This document shows positions 8,278 to 16,363 of a DNA stretch of 64,000 bases, piece by piece (positions within the stretch are counted from its first letter, which is position 1; each line of letters opens with the position of its first letter). The notes under the pieces were generated by a model that was not told the origin of the DNA, ran no database searches, and worked only from the letters and a program-made list of their open reading frames with translations. This stretch comes from JALUZX01 sp964561605. GTDB taxonomy: Bacteria; Planctomycetota; UBA1135; JALUZX01. Where the stretch lies: contig CAZLQD010000047.1 in the NCBI GenBank assembly GCA_964561605.1, positions 1 to 64,000 on the forward strand, in the 5' to 3' direction. Both the position numbers and the translations under genes were made by a program.

Positions 8278-9021
8278 TCACTTGACGTGGCAGGAGAGGC
8301 AGAGCCTGCTTCCCCTGTTGGGGATCACCAGAAGGTGAGGGTTTCGATTGTAGAAGCCGTGGCAACTGGCGCAACCCACCCTGCCTCCCGGAAGGTCCAC
8401 GGCTTCGGGGAGGAAGCCCACGGGACGGAAGGCGTATTTTCCCCTCTTTCTCAGGGCGGGATCGTAGGCCACGCCCACGGGATGGTTCTCCCTGAGCCGC
8501 TCCCAGGCAGTGGACCCGCCTTTGCCCATGGTCCCACCCTTCGTGAGGCTCCCGTCGTGGCATGAGAGGCACCGGCGGCTCTCCTCGTCCAGGAGGCGTC
8601 CTCCCCCGGCCGGCCCCGAGGGGTTTCCTTTGCGGACCATGTGGGCCCTTCCGCCGGAAAGGCCGTGGACGAGCCTTCCCCGCGTGGAGGGTCCTGGTTT
8701 GTGGCAGGTCCGGCAGAGTCCCTCCCGGTCTTTCCTCAGGAAGGCATTTCCCCGCACTTCGGTGTGGCCCGGCGACAGGACCCTCCCGTCGTGGCAGGTG
8801 AGGCACCCCACGGTTCCCCCTTCCAGGGGAAGGTCCACGGGAAACCAGGGTTTTCCTCCCAGGGGGTGACTCGTTCCGGCCGGAAAGGCGTGGCACTCCC
8901 TGCATCCCTCGGAGGGAGGAATCTCCCGGCGCGGTACACCCTTCTCCGCCCTACCGAAACCCAAACTTCCCGCCCCCAGGAGAAGGGGGAGGGACGCGAG
9001 GAGAGACAGTTTCCGGACCAT
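8278..9021 (-). CDS. Periplasmic hexaheme c-type cytochrome
   Basis: 247 residues from ATG 9021, with a signal peptide ending near residue 25. Six CxxCH motifs are visible in order: CRECH (about 40), CLTCH, CRTCH, CLSCH, CASCH and CLSCH, the last four residues before the C-terminus. The region around sites 4-6 (LSCHDGS, ENHPVGVAYDPAL, GCASCH, RLCLSCHVK) echoes the tetraheme protein at 2491-3111, pointing to common descent by domain extension. It lies upstream of the PPIase on the minus strand and is divergent from the conduit operon at 9285-14816. Role inferred: periplasmic electron carrier, or alternative surface cytochrome. Confidence 0.88.
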   Translation of the reverse strand: MVRKLSLLASLPLLLGAGSLGFGRAEKGVPRREIPPSEGCRECHAFPAGTSHPLGGKPWFPVDLPLEGGTVGCLTCHDGRVLSPGHTEVRGNAFLRKDREGLCRTCHKPGPSTRGRLVHGLSGGRAHMVRKGNPSGPAGGGRLLDEESRRCLSCHDGSLTKGGTMGKGGSTAWERLRENHPVGVAYDPALRKRGKYAFRPVGFLPEAVDLPGGRVGCASCHGFYNRNPHLLVIPNRGSRLCLSCHVK

Positions 9022-9284
9022 TTCCGCCCCTTCCCTTCGTGGATCCTCTCCTTCCGTTTCGGAAAGGAATGGTTTCCTCTTGGAAGGAAGGCGCCAACTC
9101 TCCTTGCCATGGGGAGGTCCGGAGGGGGCCGGTAGGAGGAAAGCGGGAGGGTTTCCGGAGGAATATTCTTGATCATATCCTCCATTTTTTTTCTCCGGAG
9201 GGACGGCTCTTTCCCCGCTTCTTCTCTTCCGTCATGATCATGGAACGTCCTCTCCTTCCCTGCACCAGGAGGAACCAGCGAACC

Positions 9285-10061
9285 GTGACGTCCCATCCCT
9301 CGGTCTCCATCCTCTCCTGCCTGGCCTTTCTATCGGGCGTCCTGGCCCTGGGTTGCGGCGCGGCCACGCGCCACCGGGTCCTCACCTTCTTCTTCGACGG
9401 AGTCCCCCCCCTGAACCAGGGGGGAGGAAAGAAGGAGGGGAAGAAAGGAGGCCCGGGAGGTTCCGCCCGGAGGGGCCCTGTCTCCAAGGCCTCCCTCCAC
9501 GCCCCCTACAAGGAGAAGAAGTGCAACCTCTGCCACAAGGGCCTTCCCATGAGGCGGAAGAATTCCCGCAGCGGAATCAGTGCCCTCTCGGGCACTCCGG
9601 GACTGGTCCTTCCCCTGGCCGAACTCTGCCTGAAGTGCCACGAGCTTCCGGGGACCAAGTACGTCCACGGCCCCGTGGCCATGGGCCGGTGCGAGACGTG
9701 CCACATGCCCCACCGGTCCCCCTTTCCCCACCTGGTGAAGAAGGAGAAGGTCAGGGACCTTTGCTTCCAGTGCCATACCAAGGACCTCTTCGTCACCATG
9801 GACCTCCACGACGAGAAGGGGTGGATCCGCAGGGAGTGCACCTCCTGCCACGACCCTCACGGCGGAAGCCGGCCCGACCTCGTCCACCCCCCTGCGCGGG
9901 GAGGGAAGAGGAAACCCGGCGGCCCGGCCGTGCCGGGCCTGAAACCCTCCTTGCGCAAAGCCCGGGAAGGCGCGGCCTCCAGGCCGGCCGGGAAGTCCCC
10001 GGCGGGTCCTTCCCCCCGGAAGAAACCCTCCCCTTCGAAGGAGCGGACCGGTAGAGGCTGA
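9285..10061 (+). CDS. Pentaheme c-type cytochrome lipoprotein
   Basis: 258 residues if read from GTG 9285, which follows an AGGAGG site by 11-12 bases and gives a compact lipoprotein signal (lipobox LALGC, Cys about 24). ATG 9234 or 9240 are alternatives with a longer leader. After the Cys comes the block RHRVLTFFFDGVPPL, which I know from multihaem lipoproteins of metal reducers. Five CxxCH sites follow (CNLCH, CLKCH, CETCH, CFQCH, CTSCH), spread over about residues 85-190. The last 55 residues are Pro/Lys/Gly/Ser-rich and probably disordered. Its stop overlaps the start of the beta-barrel gene (TGATG). Role inferred: periplasmic-side haem lipoprotein of an outer-membrane conduit. Confidence 0.85.
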   Translation: MTSHPSVSILSCLAFLSGVLALGCGAATRHRVLTFFFDGVPPLNQGGGKKEGKKGGPGGSARRGPVSKASLHAPYKEKKCNLCHKGLPMRRKNSRSGISALSGTPGLVLPLAELCLKCHELPGTKYVHGPVAMGRCETCHMPHRSPFPHLVKKEKVRDLCFQCHTKDLFVTMDLHDEKGWIRRECTSCHDPHGGSRPDLVHPPARGGKRKPGGPAVPGLKPSLRKAREGAASRPAGKSPAGPSPRKKPSPSKERTGRG

Positions 10062-12043
10062 TGGGGGGGGGAACCGAAAAGAGGCCCCGTTCCCGTCTCC
10101 CTTTCCGCCCGGTCCGCGGAAAGGGACCCCTTGCCGTCCTGGCCCTCCTCCTGCTCCCCCAGGTCCTTGCGGCCCAGGAGAAGGGCGGATTCCACCTGCA
10201 GGATTTCAAGGGCGCCTTACGGTTTACAGGAACCTACCGGAAGGACACCACGTCGGCCGGAGGAGTGGACCTCTCCTACTGGGAGCGGCGGTTCCGCGAG
10301 AACCTTCTCCTGGATTTCCTGGGCTACTACTACCATCCCAAGCTCCTGCGGATCCGGCTCCGGGCCGACCTGGGCCTGGAGCAGTCCACGACGGGCGGAG
10401 ACTACACGGACCTGGGCGGGAACATCGACAACCGGAACCTGGGCTACAGGGGGGACCTGGATTTCCTCAAGGACCACCCCTATCCGACCCACCTCTACTC
10501 CCTCCGCAAGGAGAGCCGGAACCGGCAGCTCTTCGCGAAGCCCACCGAGGCGGTGATCACCGAGTCCGGCATGGACCTGGCGGCCAGGAAGTGGTGGATC
10601 CCCTCGACCTTCCACTACCACCACTACACCTACGACGGAACGTGGCGCGACTTCCGGGACGAGAGGAGGGACAACTTCCACCTCTACGGGAACCGCTCGG
10701 ACAAGGGGGCCTACTACGACTACTCCGTGGAATACAACAGGGTGAACACCCTTTACACCTCGACCAGGTACAACGATCTGTTCGCCTTCGCCTCCACCAG
10801 GCACGACCTGGACGGGGGGGGCAAGTCCAGCATCTCCAACAGGGTCTTCCTGCGGGACCAGACGGGGCACATCTCCAACCGGCAATGGGGATACGACGCC
10901 GACCTCAGGATCCAGTATCTCGAAAGCCTGTACTCCATCCACACCTTCGGCTGGGACCGCTCCGAGAGAAGGGGAGGGTCGGAGAACGAGAACCTCCGCC
11001 TGGGCTCTTCCCTCCACCACAAGCTCTACCAGAGCCTGGACTCCCACCTGGCGGGCCGCGCGGAGAGGAGCGACTTCACCGAGGGGCGGATCGACCGGTA
11101 CGGGGGGGACGTGGGGACGGCTTACAGGAAGAGCACCTTCTTCGGGAGCATCTTCGGGAGTTACCAGGTCGGATACACCATCCAGGACGAGGAATTCCGG
11201 GATCTCGTCGTGAGCGTCCTGGACGAGGGTCACGCCGTCACCCGGGGCGTTCCCATCTACCTGGACCATTCCGGCGTGATTCTCTCCTCCATCGTGATCA
11301 CCGACCAGTCGGGGCTCACGGTCTACTCCCAGGCCGCCGGGGACTATACCTTGAGCTACGTGGGGCTCCAGGTCCGGATCGACATCCCCATTGGAAGCAG
11401 GATCTCCGACGGGCAGACCATCCTGGTGGACTACGACTACCGGCCCTACCGGGACAGGCGGTTCGAGACCAGGAGACGGGATCTAGGCCTGGGGTTCAGG
11501 ATCCTGGATTTCTTCTCCTTCGAGGCCGGGCTCTCCCGGATGGAGCAGGACCTTCTCTCGGGAACGGGCGAGGAGACCCTGGACGACTTGAGGATCAAGA
11601 GGGCCCGGGCGGAGATCTTCCGGTGGGAGCACTCCTTCTCCGTCCAGTACGAAGACCGGAAGTCCCGGCTCACCCCTTACGAGAGGCTCAACTTCCAGCT
11701 CGGCGGGGGGGTCGACCTGGGCCGGGGCACCCGCTGGCACCACGGCGTCGGGTCCTGGTGGACCAAGTACCCCGACTCGGACGACATGGAGCGGGGGAGG
11801 GATCTCTTCGTGGAGTTCGAGTCCGGTTCCCCCCAGGCGACCTGGATCTCTCTCAGGGGGACTTACCGGGAGACCCACCTTCGCAGCGACGACGGCAAGG
11901 GCTATGATCTGGAGGCCCGGTTCTCCCACAAGTTCCGGAAGACCACCATCGGCGCGGATTTCCAGTACATCAAGGAGCGGTTCCGGATCTCCTCGGACCA
12001 GGAATACGTGAAACTCGAAATCTTCCTCGAGAGGAGGTTCTAG
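10061..12043 (+). CDS. Outer-membrane beta-barrel (porin-like), presumed cytochrome conduit scaffold
   Basis: 660 residues with an extended N-terminus, then a signal peptide (PLAVLALLLLPQVLAAQ). The mature protein has dense alternating polar/aromatic strands rich in Tyr, Arg, Asp and Ser (for example LRIRLRADLGLEQS, GAYYDYSVEYNRV, LDLSLGF-type strands). It ends in LEIFLERRF, and the terminal Phe fits recognition by the BAM complex. No plug or TonB box was seen. It sits between a pentaheme lipoprotein and the NHL/dodecaheme pair, all with overlapping starts and stops, so the four genes are translated as a unit. By analogy with porin-cytochrome complexes, the barrel would hold a cytochrome across the outer membrane. 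Sequence alone does not prove this. Confidence 0.85.
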   Translation: MGGGTEKRPRSRLPFRPVRGKGPLAVLALLLLPQVLAAQEKGGFHLQDFKGALRFTGTYRKDTTSAGGVDLSYWERRFRENLLLDFLGYYYHPKLLRIRLRADLGLEQSTTGGDYTDLGGNIDNRNLGYRGDLDFLKDHPYPTHLYSLRKESRNRQLFAKPTEAVITESGMDLAARKWWIPSTFHYHHYTYDGTWRDFRDERRDNFHLYGNRSDKGAYYDYSVEYNRVNTLYTSTRYNDLFAFASTRHDLDGGGKSSISNRVFLRDQTGHISNRQWGYDADLRIQYLESLYSIHTFGWDRSERRGGSENENLRLGSSLHHKLYQSLDSHLAGRAERSDFTEGRIDRYGGDVGTAYRKSTFFGSIFGSYQVGYTIQDEEFRDLVVSVLDEGHAVTRGVPIYLDHSGVILSSIVITDQSGLTVYSQAAGDYTLSYVGLQVRIDIPIGSRISDGQTILVDYDYRPYRDRRFETRRRDLGLGFRILDFFSFEAGLSRMEQDLLSGTGEETLDDLRIKRARAEIFRWEHSFSVQYEDRKSRLTPYERLNFQLGGGVDLGRGTRWHHGVGSWWTKYPDSDDMERGRDLFVEFESGSPQATWISLRGTYRETHLRSDDGKGYDLEARFSHKFRKTTIGADFQYIKERFRISSDQEYVKLEIFLERRF

Positions 12044-13083
12044 TGGGTGACAGAGGCTTCCTTTCCTTCCCGGCGGCCCTGGCGGTCGGGCTTCTCCTGG
12101 CCTCCTGCGCAGGGGGACCGCCGGTCTTCAAGCGGAAGCCGGCCGAGCCTCTGACCTGGCCCAGGAAGCCCGAGGGCCCCTGGATCGAGCTTCTCCTGGC
12201 CTACGGGGGCAGCGGCGACGTGGAGAGGAGCACGGGCTTCTGGGAAGGGCTCTCCAACCTCCTGGCCGGCGCCGGGGAGGTGCACCTCGTGGCCCCTTCG
12301 GGAATTGCGATTGATCGAAAACAGAATCTCTACGTGGCCGACCCGGGCCTCAGGGCGGTCCACGTGATCTCCTTCTCCTCCGGGACCCACAGGGTCTTCA
12401 CCTCCGCCGGGTCGGGTTCCTTCCGCTCCCCCGTGGGGGTGGCCCTCGGCCCGGGTGGAAAGGTCTTCGTCACCGACTCGGCCGCCGGGAAGATCTACAT
12501 CCTGGACGCCTCGGGGCGGCCTCTTGGGGAGGCGGGCAAGGGCATTTCTCCCGGAAGGCCCACGGGGATCGCCTGGGATCCAACAAGGAAGAGGCTACTG
12601 GTGGTGGATACCACGGGAGGGAGGATCCTCGCCTTCCGGGAGGACGGGTCCTTCCTCGCCGCCTACGGGAGGCGGGGATCCGGGCCGGGCGAATTCAACT
12701 ATCCCACGGCGGTGGCCGTCTCGAAGAGGGGCATGGTCCTGGTTTCGGACAGCATGAATTTCAGGATCCAGGTCCTCGATCCCGAAATGAGGCCGATCCG
12801 CTCCTTCGGGATCCCCGGCAGGGGCCCCGGGAATTTCGCCTGCCCCAAGGGGATCGCCCTCGATTCCATGGACCACGTATACGTGGTGGACAGCATGTTC
12901 GACAACGTCCAGATCTTCGATCTCTCGGGCCGCCTTCTCCTGGTCTTCGGTTCCAGGGGATCCGGCCTGGGGAGGTTCTACCTGCCTTCGGGAATCTGCA
13001 TCGACGGGAAGGACCGGATCTTCGTCTCCGACGGCGGGAATTCCCGAGTCCAGGTCTTCCAGTTCCACAAGGAGCCGAAATGA
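12043..13083 (+). CDS. NHL-repeat beta-propeller lipoprotein (second copy)
   Basis: 346 residues from GTG 12043, sharing one base with the barrel stop. The lipobox LLASC (Cys about 22) predicts a lipoprotein. At least six NHL-type blades follow, with motifs such as IAIDRKQNLYVADPGLRAVHV, GKVFVTDSAAGKIYILD, KRLLVVDTTGGRILAF and HVYVVDSMFDNVQIFD. It is homologous to the protein at 1200-2366. The stop overlaps the dodecaheme start by four bases (ATGA), so amounts of the two proteins are probably coupled. A scaffold role for the neighbouring surface cytochrome is inferred. Confidence 0.9.
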   Translation: MGDRGFLSFPAALAVGLLLASCAGGPPVFKRKPAEPLTWPRKPEGPWIELLLAYGGSGDVERSTGFWEGLSNLLAGAGEVHLVAPSGIAIDRKQNLYVADPGLRAVHVISFSSGTHRVFTSAGSGSFRSPVGVALGPGGKVFVTDSAAGKIYILDASGRPLGEAGKGISPGRPTGIAWDPTRKRLLVVDTTGGRILAFREDGSFLAAYGRRGSGPGEFNYPTAVAVSKRGMVLVSDSMNFRIQVLDPEMRPIRSFGIPGRGPGNFACPKGIALDSMDHVYVVDSMFDNVQIFDLSGRLLLVFGSRGSGLGRFYLPSGICIDGKDRIFVSDGGNSRVQVFQFHKEPK

Positions 13084-14816
13084 GAAGGAAAACCGTCCCC
13101 GGATCCTTTTCCCCCCTCCCGGCCGCGGCGGGAGCGGCCCTCCTGCTCCTGGCTCCTGCCCCGGCCGCCCAGACCTCCATAGTGAACACCAGGCACAACC
13201 TCTCCGTCTCCGGGCCCGGTCCCTACAAGGCCCTGAACGAGACCCGGATCTGCATCTTCTGCCACTCCCCCCACGGGGCGCGCACCCAGGCGCCTCTCTG
13301 GAACCGGGAGGACTCGGTGACCACCTACCTGACCTACAAGAGTTCCACCCTGACCCCGGGCATCGTCTCCCAGCCCAACGGCACGACGAAACTCTGCCTG
13401 TCCTGCCACGACGGGACCATCGCCCTGGGGAGCGTGGTGAGCCTCCAGTCGGAGATCCCCATGGCCTCGGGCAGGCGCTACCTCCAGAGCGGCGGCGGGC
13501 ACCTGGGAACGAACCTCCAGGACGACCACCCGGTCTCCTTCTCCTACGCCGCCTCCAAGGGGGGGACGGGCCGGGGCTTCCGGGCGCCGTCCATGATCGT
13601 CCCGCCCGTGCGGCTCGATTCCGGGGGGATGGTCCAGTGCACCTCCTGCCACGATCCCCACAAGGACATGCACGGGATGTTCCTGAGGGCCGACAGGAGG
13701 AGGTCCAAGATCTGCCTGTCCTGCCACGACCCGGACGGCTGGAGCGCCTGCTCCCACAGCACGTCCACGGCGGGCTGGAACGGAGCGGGCCTGAATCCTT
13801 GGCCCAAGGCGGCCTTCACCACCGTGGAGGAGAACGCCTGCGAGAACTGCCACACCCCCCACGGTGCGGGCCACGCCCAGCGCCTCCTCCTCTTCGATTC
13901 CGAGGAGGAGAACTGCCTCAGGTGCCACGACGGGAACGTGGCCTCCGGCAACGTCCAGGCGGAGATCAACAAACCCTACGGCCACAAGGTCTCCTCGTGG
14001 AGAGGGGTCCACGATCCCTCCGAGAACCCCCTTACCATGTCCCGCCACGTGGAGTGCCAGGACTGTCACAATCCGCATTACGTCCGGTCGGACTCCGCCT
14101 CCCCGCCCGGAGTTCCCGGGCCCCTCCTGGGGGTCTCTGGGGTGGATTCCAGCGGCAACGTGGTCTCCCGGGCGGCCTTCGGCTACCAGGTCTGCTACAA
14201 GTGCCATGCCGACAACCACGGCGCTTCCCCCCTGGTGCCCCGGGTCATCCCCCAGATGAACGTCCGCCTGGAATTCTCCCAGTCCAACCCCTCCTTCCAC
14301 CCCATCGAGGGCCCGGGAAGGAGCAGCGACGTTCCGAGCCTCCTCCCGCCCTGGACCACGTCGAGCGTGATGACCTGCTGGGATTGCCACGCCTCGGACA
14401 ATTCCTCCGTAAAGGGTCCTCACGGTTCCAGCTACCCCGGGCTCCTGAAGAAGAGGCTCGAGACGGCGGACTACACCACGGAGTCCTCCTCGGCCTACGC
14501 CCTCTGCTACGAGTGCCACAGCCGGAGCGCCATCATCGGGGGAATGGGAGGCGGGGGAGGGGGGTCGGCCTTCCGCCTCCACAGGCGCCACGTCGTGAGG
14601 GAGCGGACGCCCTGCACGGTCTGCCACGACCCTCACGGGATCTCTTCCAGCCAGGGGAACTCCACGAACAACTCCAGGCTCATCAACTTCGACACCAGGG
14701 TCGTATTTCCTTCCCAGCGGAATCCAGGCGTCCTCCGGTTCGAGGACCTGGGCTACCGCCGCGGATCCTGCACACTGCTCTGCCACGGCAAGGACCACGT
14801 GAACCGAAGGTATTGA
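13080..14816 (+). CDS. Dodecaheme c-type cytochrome (11 CxxCH + 1 CxxxCH)
   Basis: 578 residues from ATG 13080, with a signal peptide ending after PAAQ. Eleven CxxCH sites are seen in order: CIFCH, CLSCH, CTSCH, CLSCH, CENCH, CLRCH, CQDCH, CYKCH, CWDCH, CYECH and CTVCH. A final C-T-L-L-C-H near the C-terminus is an expanded motif that may hold a twelfth haem. The first 110 residues (HNLSVSG, CHSPHG, PLWN, KLCLSCHDGT) share the pattern of the small tetraheme proteins, so the protein looks like that fold extended by extra haem modules. It is last in the conduit operon. Inferred location is the outer surface or within the barrel; inferred role is the terminal electron outlet. Confidence 0.9.
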   Translation: MRRKTVPGSFSPLPAAAGAALLLLAPAPAAQTSIVNTRHNLSVSGPGPYKALNETRICIFCHSPHGARTQAPLWNREDSVTTYLTYKSSTLTPGIVSQPNGTTKLCLSCHDGTIALGSVVSLQSEIPMASGRRYLQSGGGHLGTNLQDDHPVSFSYAASKGGTGRGFRAPSMIVPPVRLDSGGMVQCTSCHDPHKDMHGMFLRADRRRSKICLSCHDPDGWSACSHSTSTAGWNGAGLNPWPKAAFTTVEENACENCHTPHGAGHAQRLLLFDSEEENCLRCHDGNVASGNVQAEINKPYGHKVSSWRGVHDPSENPLTMSRHVECQDCHNPHYVRSDSASPPGVPGPLLGVSGVDSSGNVVSRAAFGYQVCYKCHADNHGASPLVPRVIPQMNVRLEFSQSNPSFHPIEGPGRSSDVPSLLPPWTTSSVMTCWDCHASDNSSVKGPHGSSYPGLLKKRLETADYTTESSSAYALCYECHSRSAIIGGMGGGGGGSAFRLHRRHVVRERTPCTVCHDPHGISSSQGNSTNNSRLINFDTRVVFPSQRNPGVLRFEDLGYRRGSCTLLCHGKDHVNRRY

Positions 14817-14842
14817 CCGCCCCGGGCCGTCCCGGCGCCTCC

Positions 14843-14863
14843 GGCCCCGCCTCCGGCGGGGTC
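14843..14863 (+). terminator. GC hairpin after the conduit operon
   Basis: The stem GGCCCCGCC/GGCGGGGTC (one G-U pair) has a three-base loop. It starts 27 bases after the dodecaheme stop. No clear U-tract follows, so this is a possible factor-assisted terminator or mRNA 3'-end stabiliser. Confidence 0.45.
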
Positions 14864-14931
14864 ACTTTCCCTTGCGCCGTGACGCTATCCGCGTCACCAT
14901 CGGGAGAGATCCAGGATTTCCAGGAGGCATC

Positions 14932-16284
14932 ATGGACGGACCGTACCAGGGCGAGGTCGCCCTCTTGATCGATTTCGAAAACCTGGTCCGGGGCGTGGAG
15001 GAAGGCCCGGACGCCCTGAATTGCGAGGTTCTCTTCCGCTTCGCCGAGGAGCACGGGCGGGTCCTCACGGCCCGGGCCTACGGGGACTGGCGGATGAGGG
15101 AGCTGAACCAGTACCAGGTCGCCCTGGACCGCCTCGGGGCCGACCTGGTCCACGTCCTCGGCAGGTGGCGGGAGGGGGAGCCCCTGAAGAACGCCGTGGA
15201 CGTGAAGATGGCCGTGGACGCCGTGAGCATACTGGCCTACAGGCCGAACATCGACATCTTCGTCATCGTTTCCGGAGACAGGGATTTCATTCCCCTCCTG
15301 AAGGAACTCCGGCTCCACGGGAAGATCGTAGTCGGGGTCTCTCCGCGGAAGTCGGCCAGCAACGACCTGGCTTCCCTCTGCGACCGTTTCGTCTACTACG
15401 AGTCCCTCCTCTCCTCCTTCGGCTCCGCCGTGGGCGGAAGGGTGGCCTCCTTGGAGGAGGAGGCCGACGGGGATGCAGCCCGGCCCCCTTCCCTGGAGGA
15501 GGTCCGGCGGGCCCTGGCGGCGGTCCTCAGGCGGCGTCCCGAGGGAGTGAAGGGGGCCCAGGTGAAACCCCTGCTGCGCAGGTGGCTCTCTCCGAGCTTC
15601 GACGAGAGCCTCTACGGGTATACCAGGTTGACCGAAATGTTGCGTGACATGGAGGACGTGGTCCGGGTGGAGCCCGCCTGGGACGGAAGCGACATCGTCG
15701 TCTTCCCCGCCGGGGAAGGAGCCCGGCCGTCTCCGAAAGCGAGGCCTCTCCCGGAGGAGAGGCCCCGGGCGGAATCGTGTGAGCCCTTGCAACCGGAGGG
15801 AAACGGCATCGAGGATTGGATCCGGCGGGCCGAACTGGACCGCTACTCCTACGAAAGGGATCCGGACCGCAGGAGGATGCTCCTTCGGCGCCTCTACGAC
15901 GCCCTGGATGGGAGGGAGGAGTTCACCTGGAGGGAGATCCGGGAGGAGTTGGCCGGGGCCGCCCCGGAAGCCCGGTTGGACCCGGATGTCACCATGGGGA
16001 TCCTGGAGCTCATCTACCACGTCAAGGGGTTCTTCCTCCTCTCCGCGCCGGAAGGCGTCTCCAGGGAGACCCGGCCCATGCGGCTGAAGGAGAGCATCGC
16101 CGATTGGGAGGGTTTCCTGCGGCGCTACGAGTCCAGCGTGGCCGAGAAGGTCCGGGCGGCCTTTCGTTTCCAGGGGGATCCCCCTCCCGCCCTCCTCGCC
16201 AGGATCCTCGGCCTGCCCTCGGACGATCCCTCCGTCCTGGATTACTGCCGCTCCCTGCTCTACTGGGATTCCAGGCGCAACTGA
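14932..16284 (+). CDS. NYN-domain (PIN-like nuclease fold) protein with LOTUS/OST-HTH domain
   Basis: 450 residues from ATG 14932, which follows AGGAGG by five bases. The N-terminal NYN domain (about residues 5-155) shows ALLIDFEN, DVKMAVDA and VSGDRDFIPLL, giving the acidic residues expected for metal-dependent RNA cleavage. A second domain at about residues 182-262 (SLEEVRRALAAVL..VKGAQVKPLLRRW..LTEMLRDM) fits the LOTUS/OST-HTH fold, thought to bind RNA. The C-terminal 170 residues are helical and unassigned. NYN-LOTUS combinations resemble LabA-like proteins and are linked to RNA turnover; the target is unknown. The protein is cytoplasmic and has no obvious tie to the cytochrome genes on either side. 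Confidence 0.85.
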   Translation: MDGPYQGEVALLIDFENLVRGVEEGPDALNCEVLFRFAEEHGRVLTARAYGDWRMRELNQYQVALDRLGADLVHVLGRWREGEPLKNAVDVKMAVDAVSILAYRPNIDIFVIVSGDRDFIPLLKELRLHGKIVVGVSPRKSASNDLASLCDRFVYYESLLSSFGSAVGGRVASLEEEADGDAARPPSLEEVRRALAAVLRRRPEGVKGAQVKPLLRRWLSPSFDESLYGYTRLTEMLRDMEDVVRVEPAWDGSDIVVFPAGEGARPSPKARPLPEERPRAESCEPLQPEGNGIEDWIRRAELDRYSYERDPDRRRMLLRRLYDALDGREEFTWREIREELAGAAPEARLDPDVTMGILELIYHVKGFFLLSAPEGVSRETRPMRLKESIADWEGFLRRYESSVAEKVRAAFRFQGDPPPALLARILGLPSDDPSVLDYCRSLLYWDSRRN

Positions 16285-16319
16285 CCCTGATAAGCGGCTA
16301 TCCGGTTATGGTGGCGGCT

Positions 16320-16352
16320 CCGGCGGGAGGGTGGGCTCCGCCCTCCAGCCGG
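16320..16352. terminator. Convergent-gene hairpin
   Basis: CCGGC-G-GGAGGG pairs with CCCTCC-A-GCCGG (one mismatch) around a nine-base loop. It lies between the convergent NYN and 19-heme cytochrome genes and could stop transcription from both sides. There is no U-tract. Confidence 0.5.
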
Positions 16353-16363
16353 CGGCTCCGGGT

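Noticed and set aside
9039..9284. Longer N-terminus for the pentaheme lipoprotein
   Set aside because: The upstream part has no export signal at its start and weaker codon bias. GTG 9285 after AGGAGG gives a normal lipoprotein leader, although ATG 9234/9240 remain possible.
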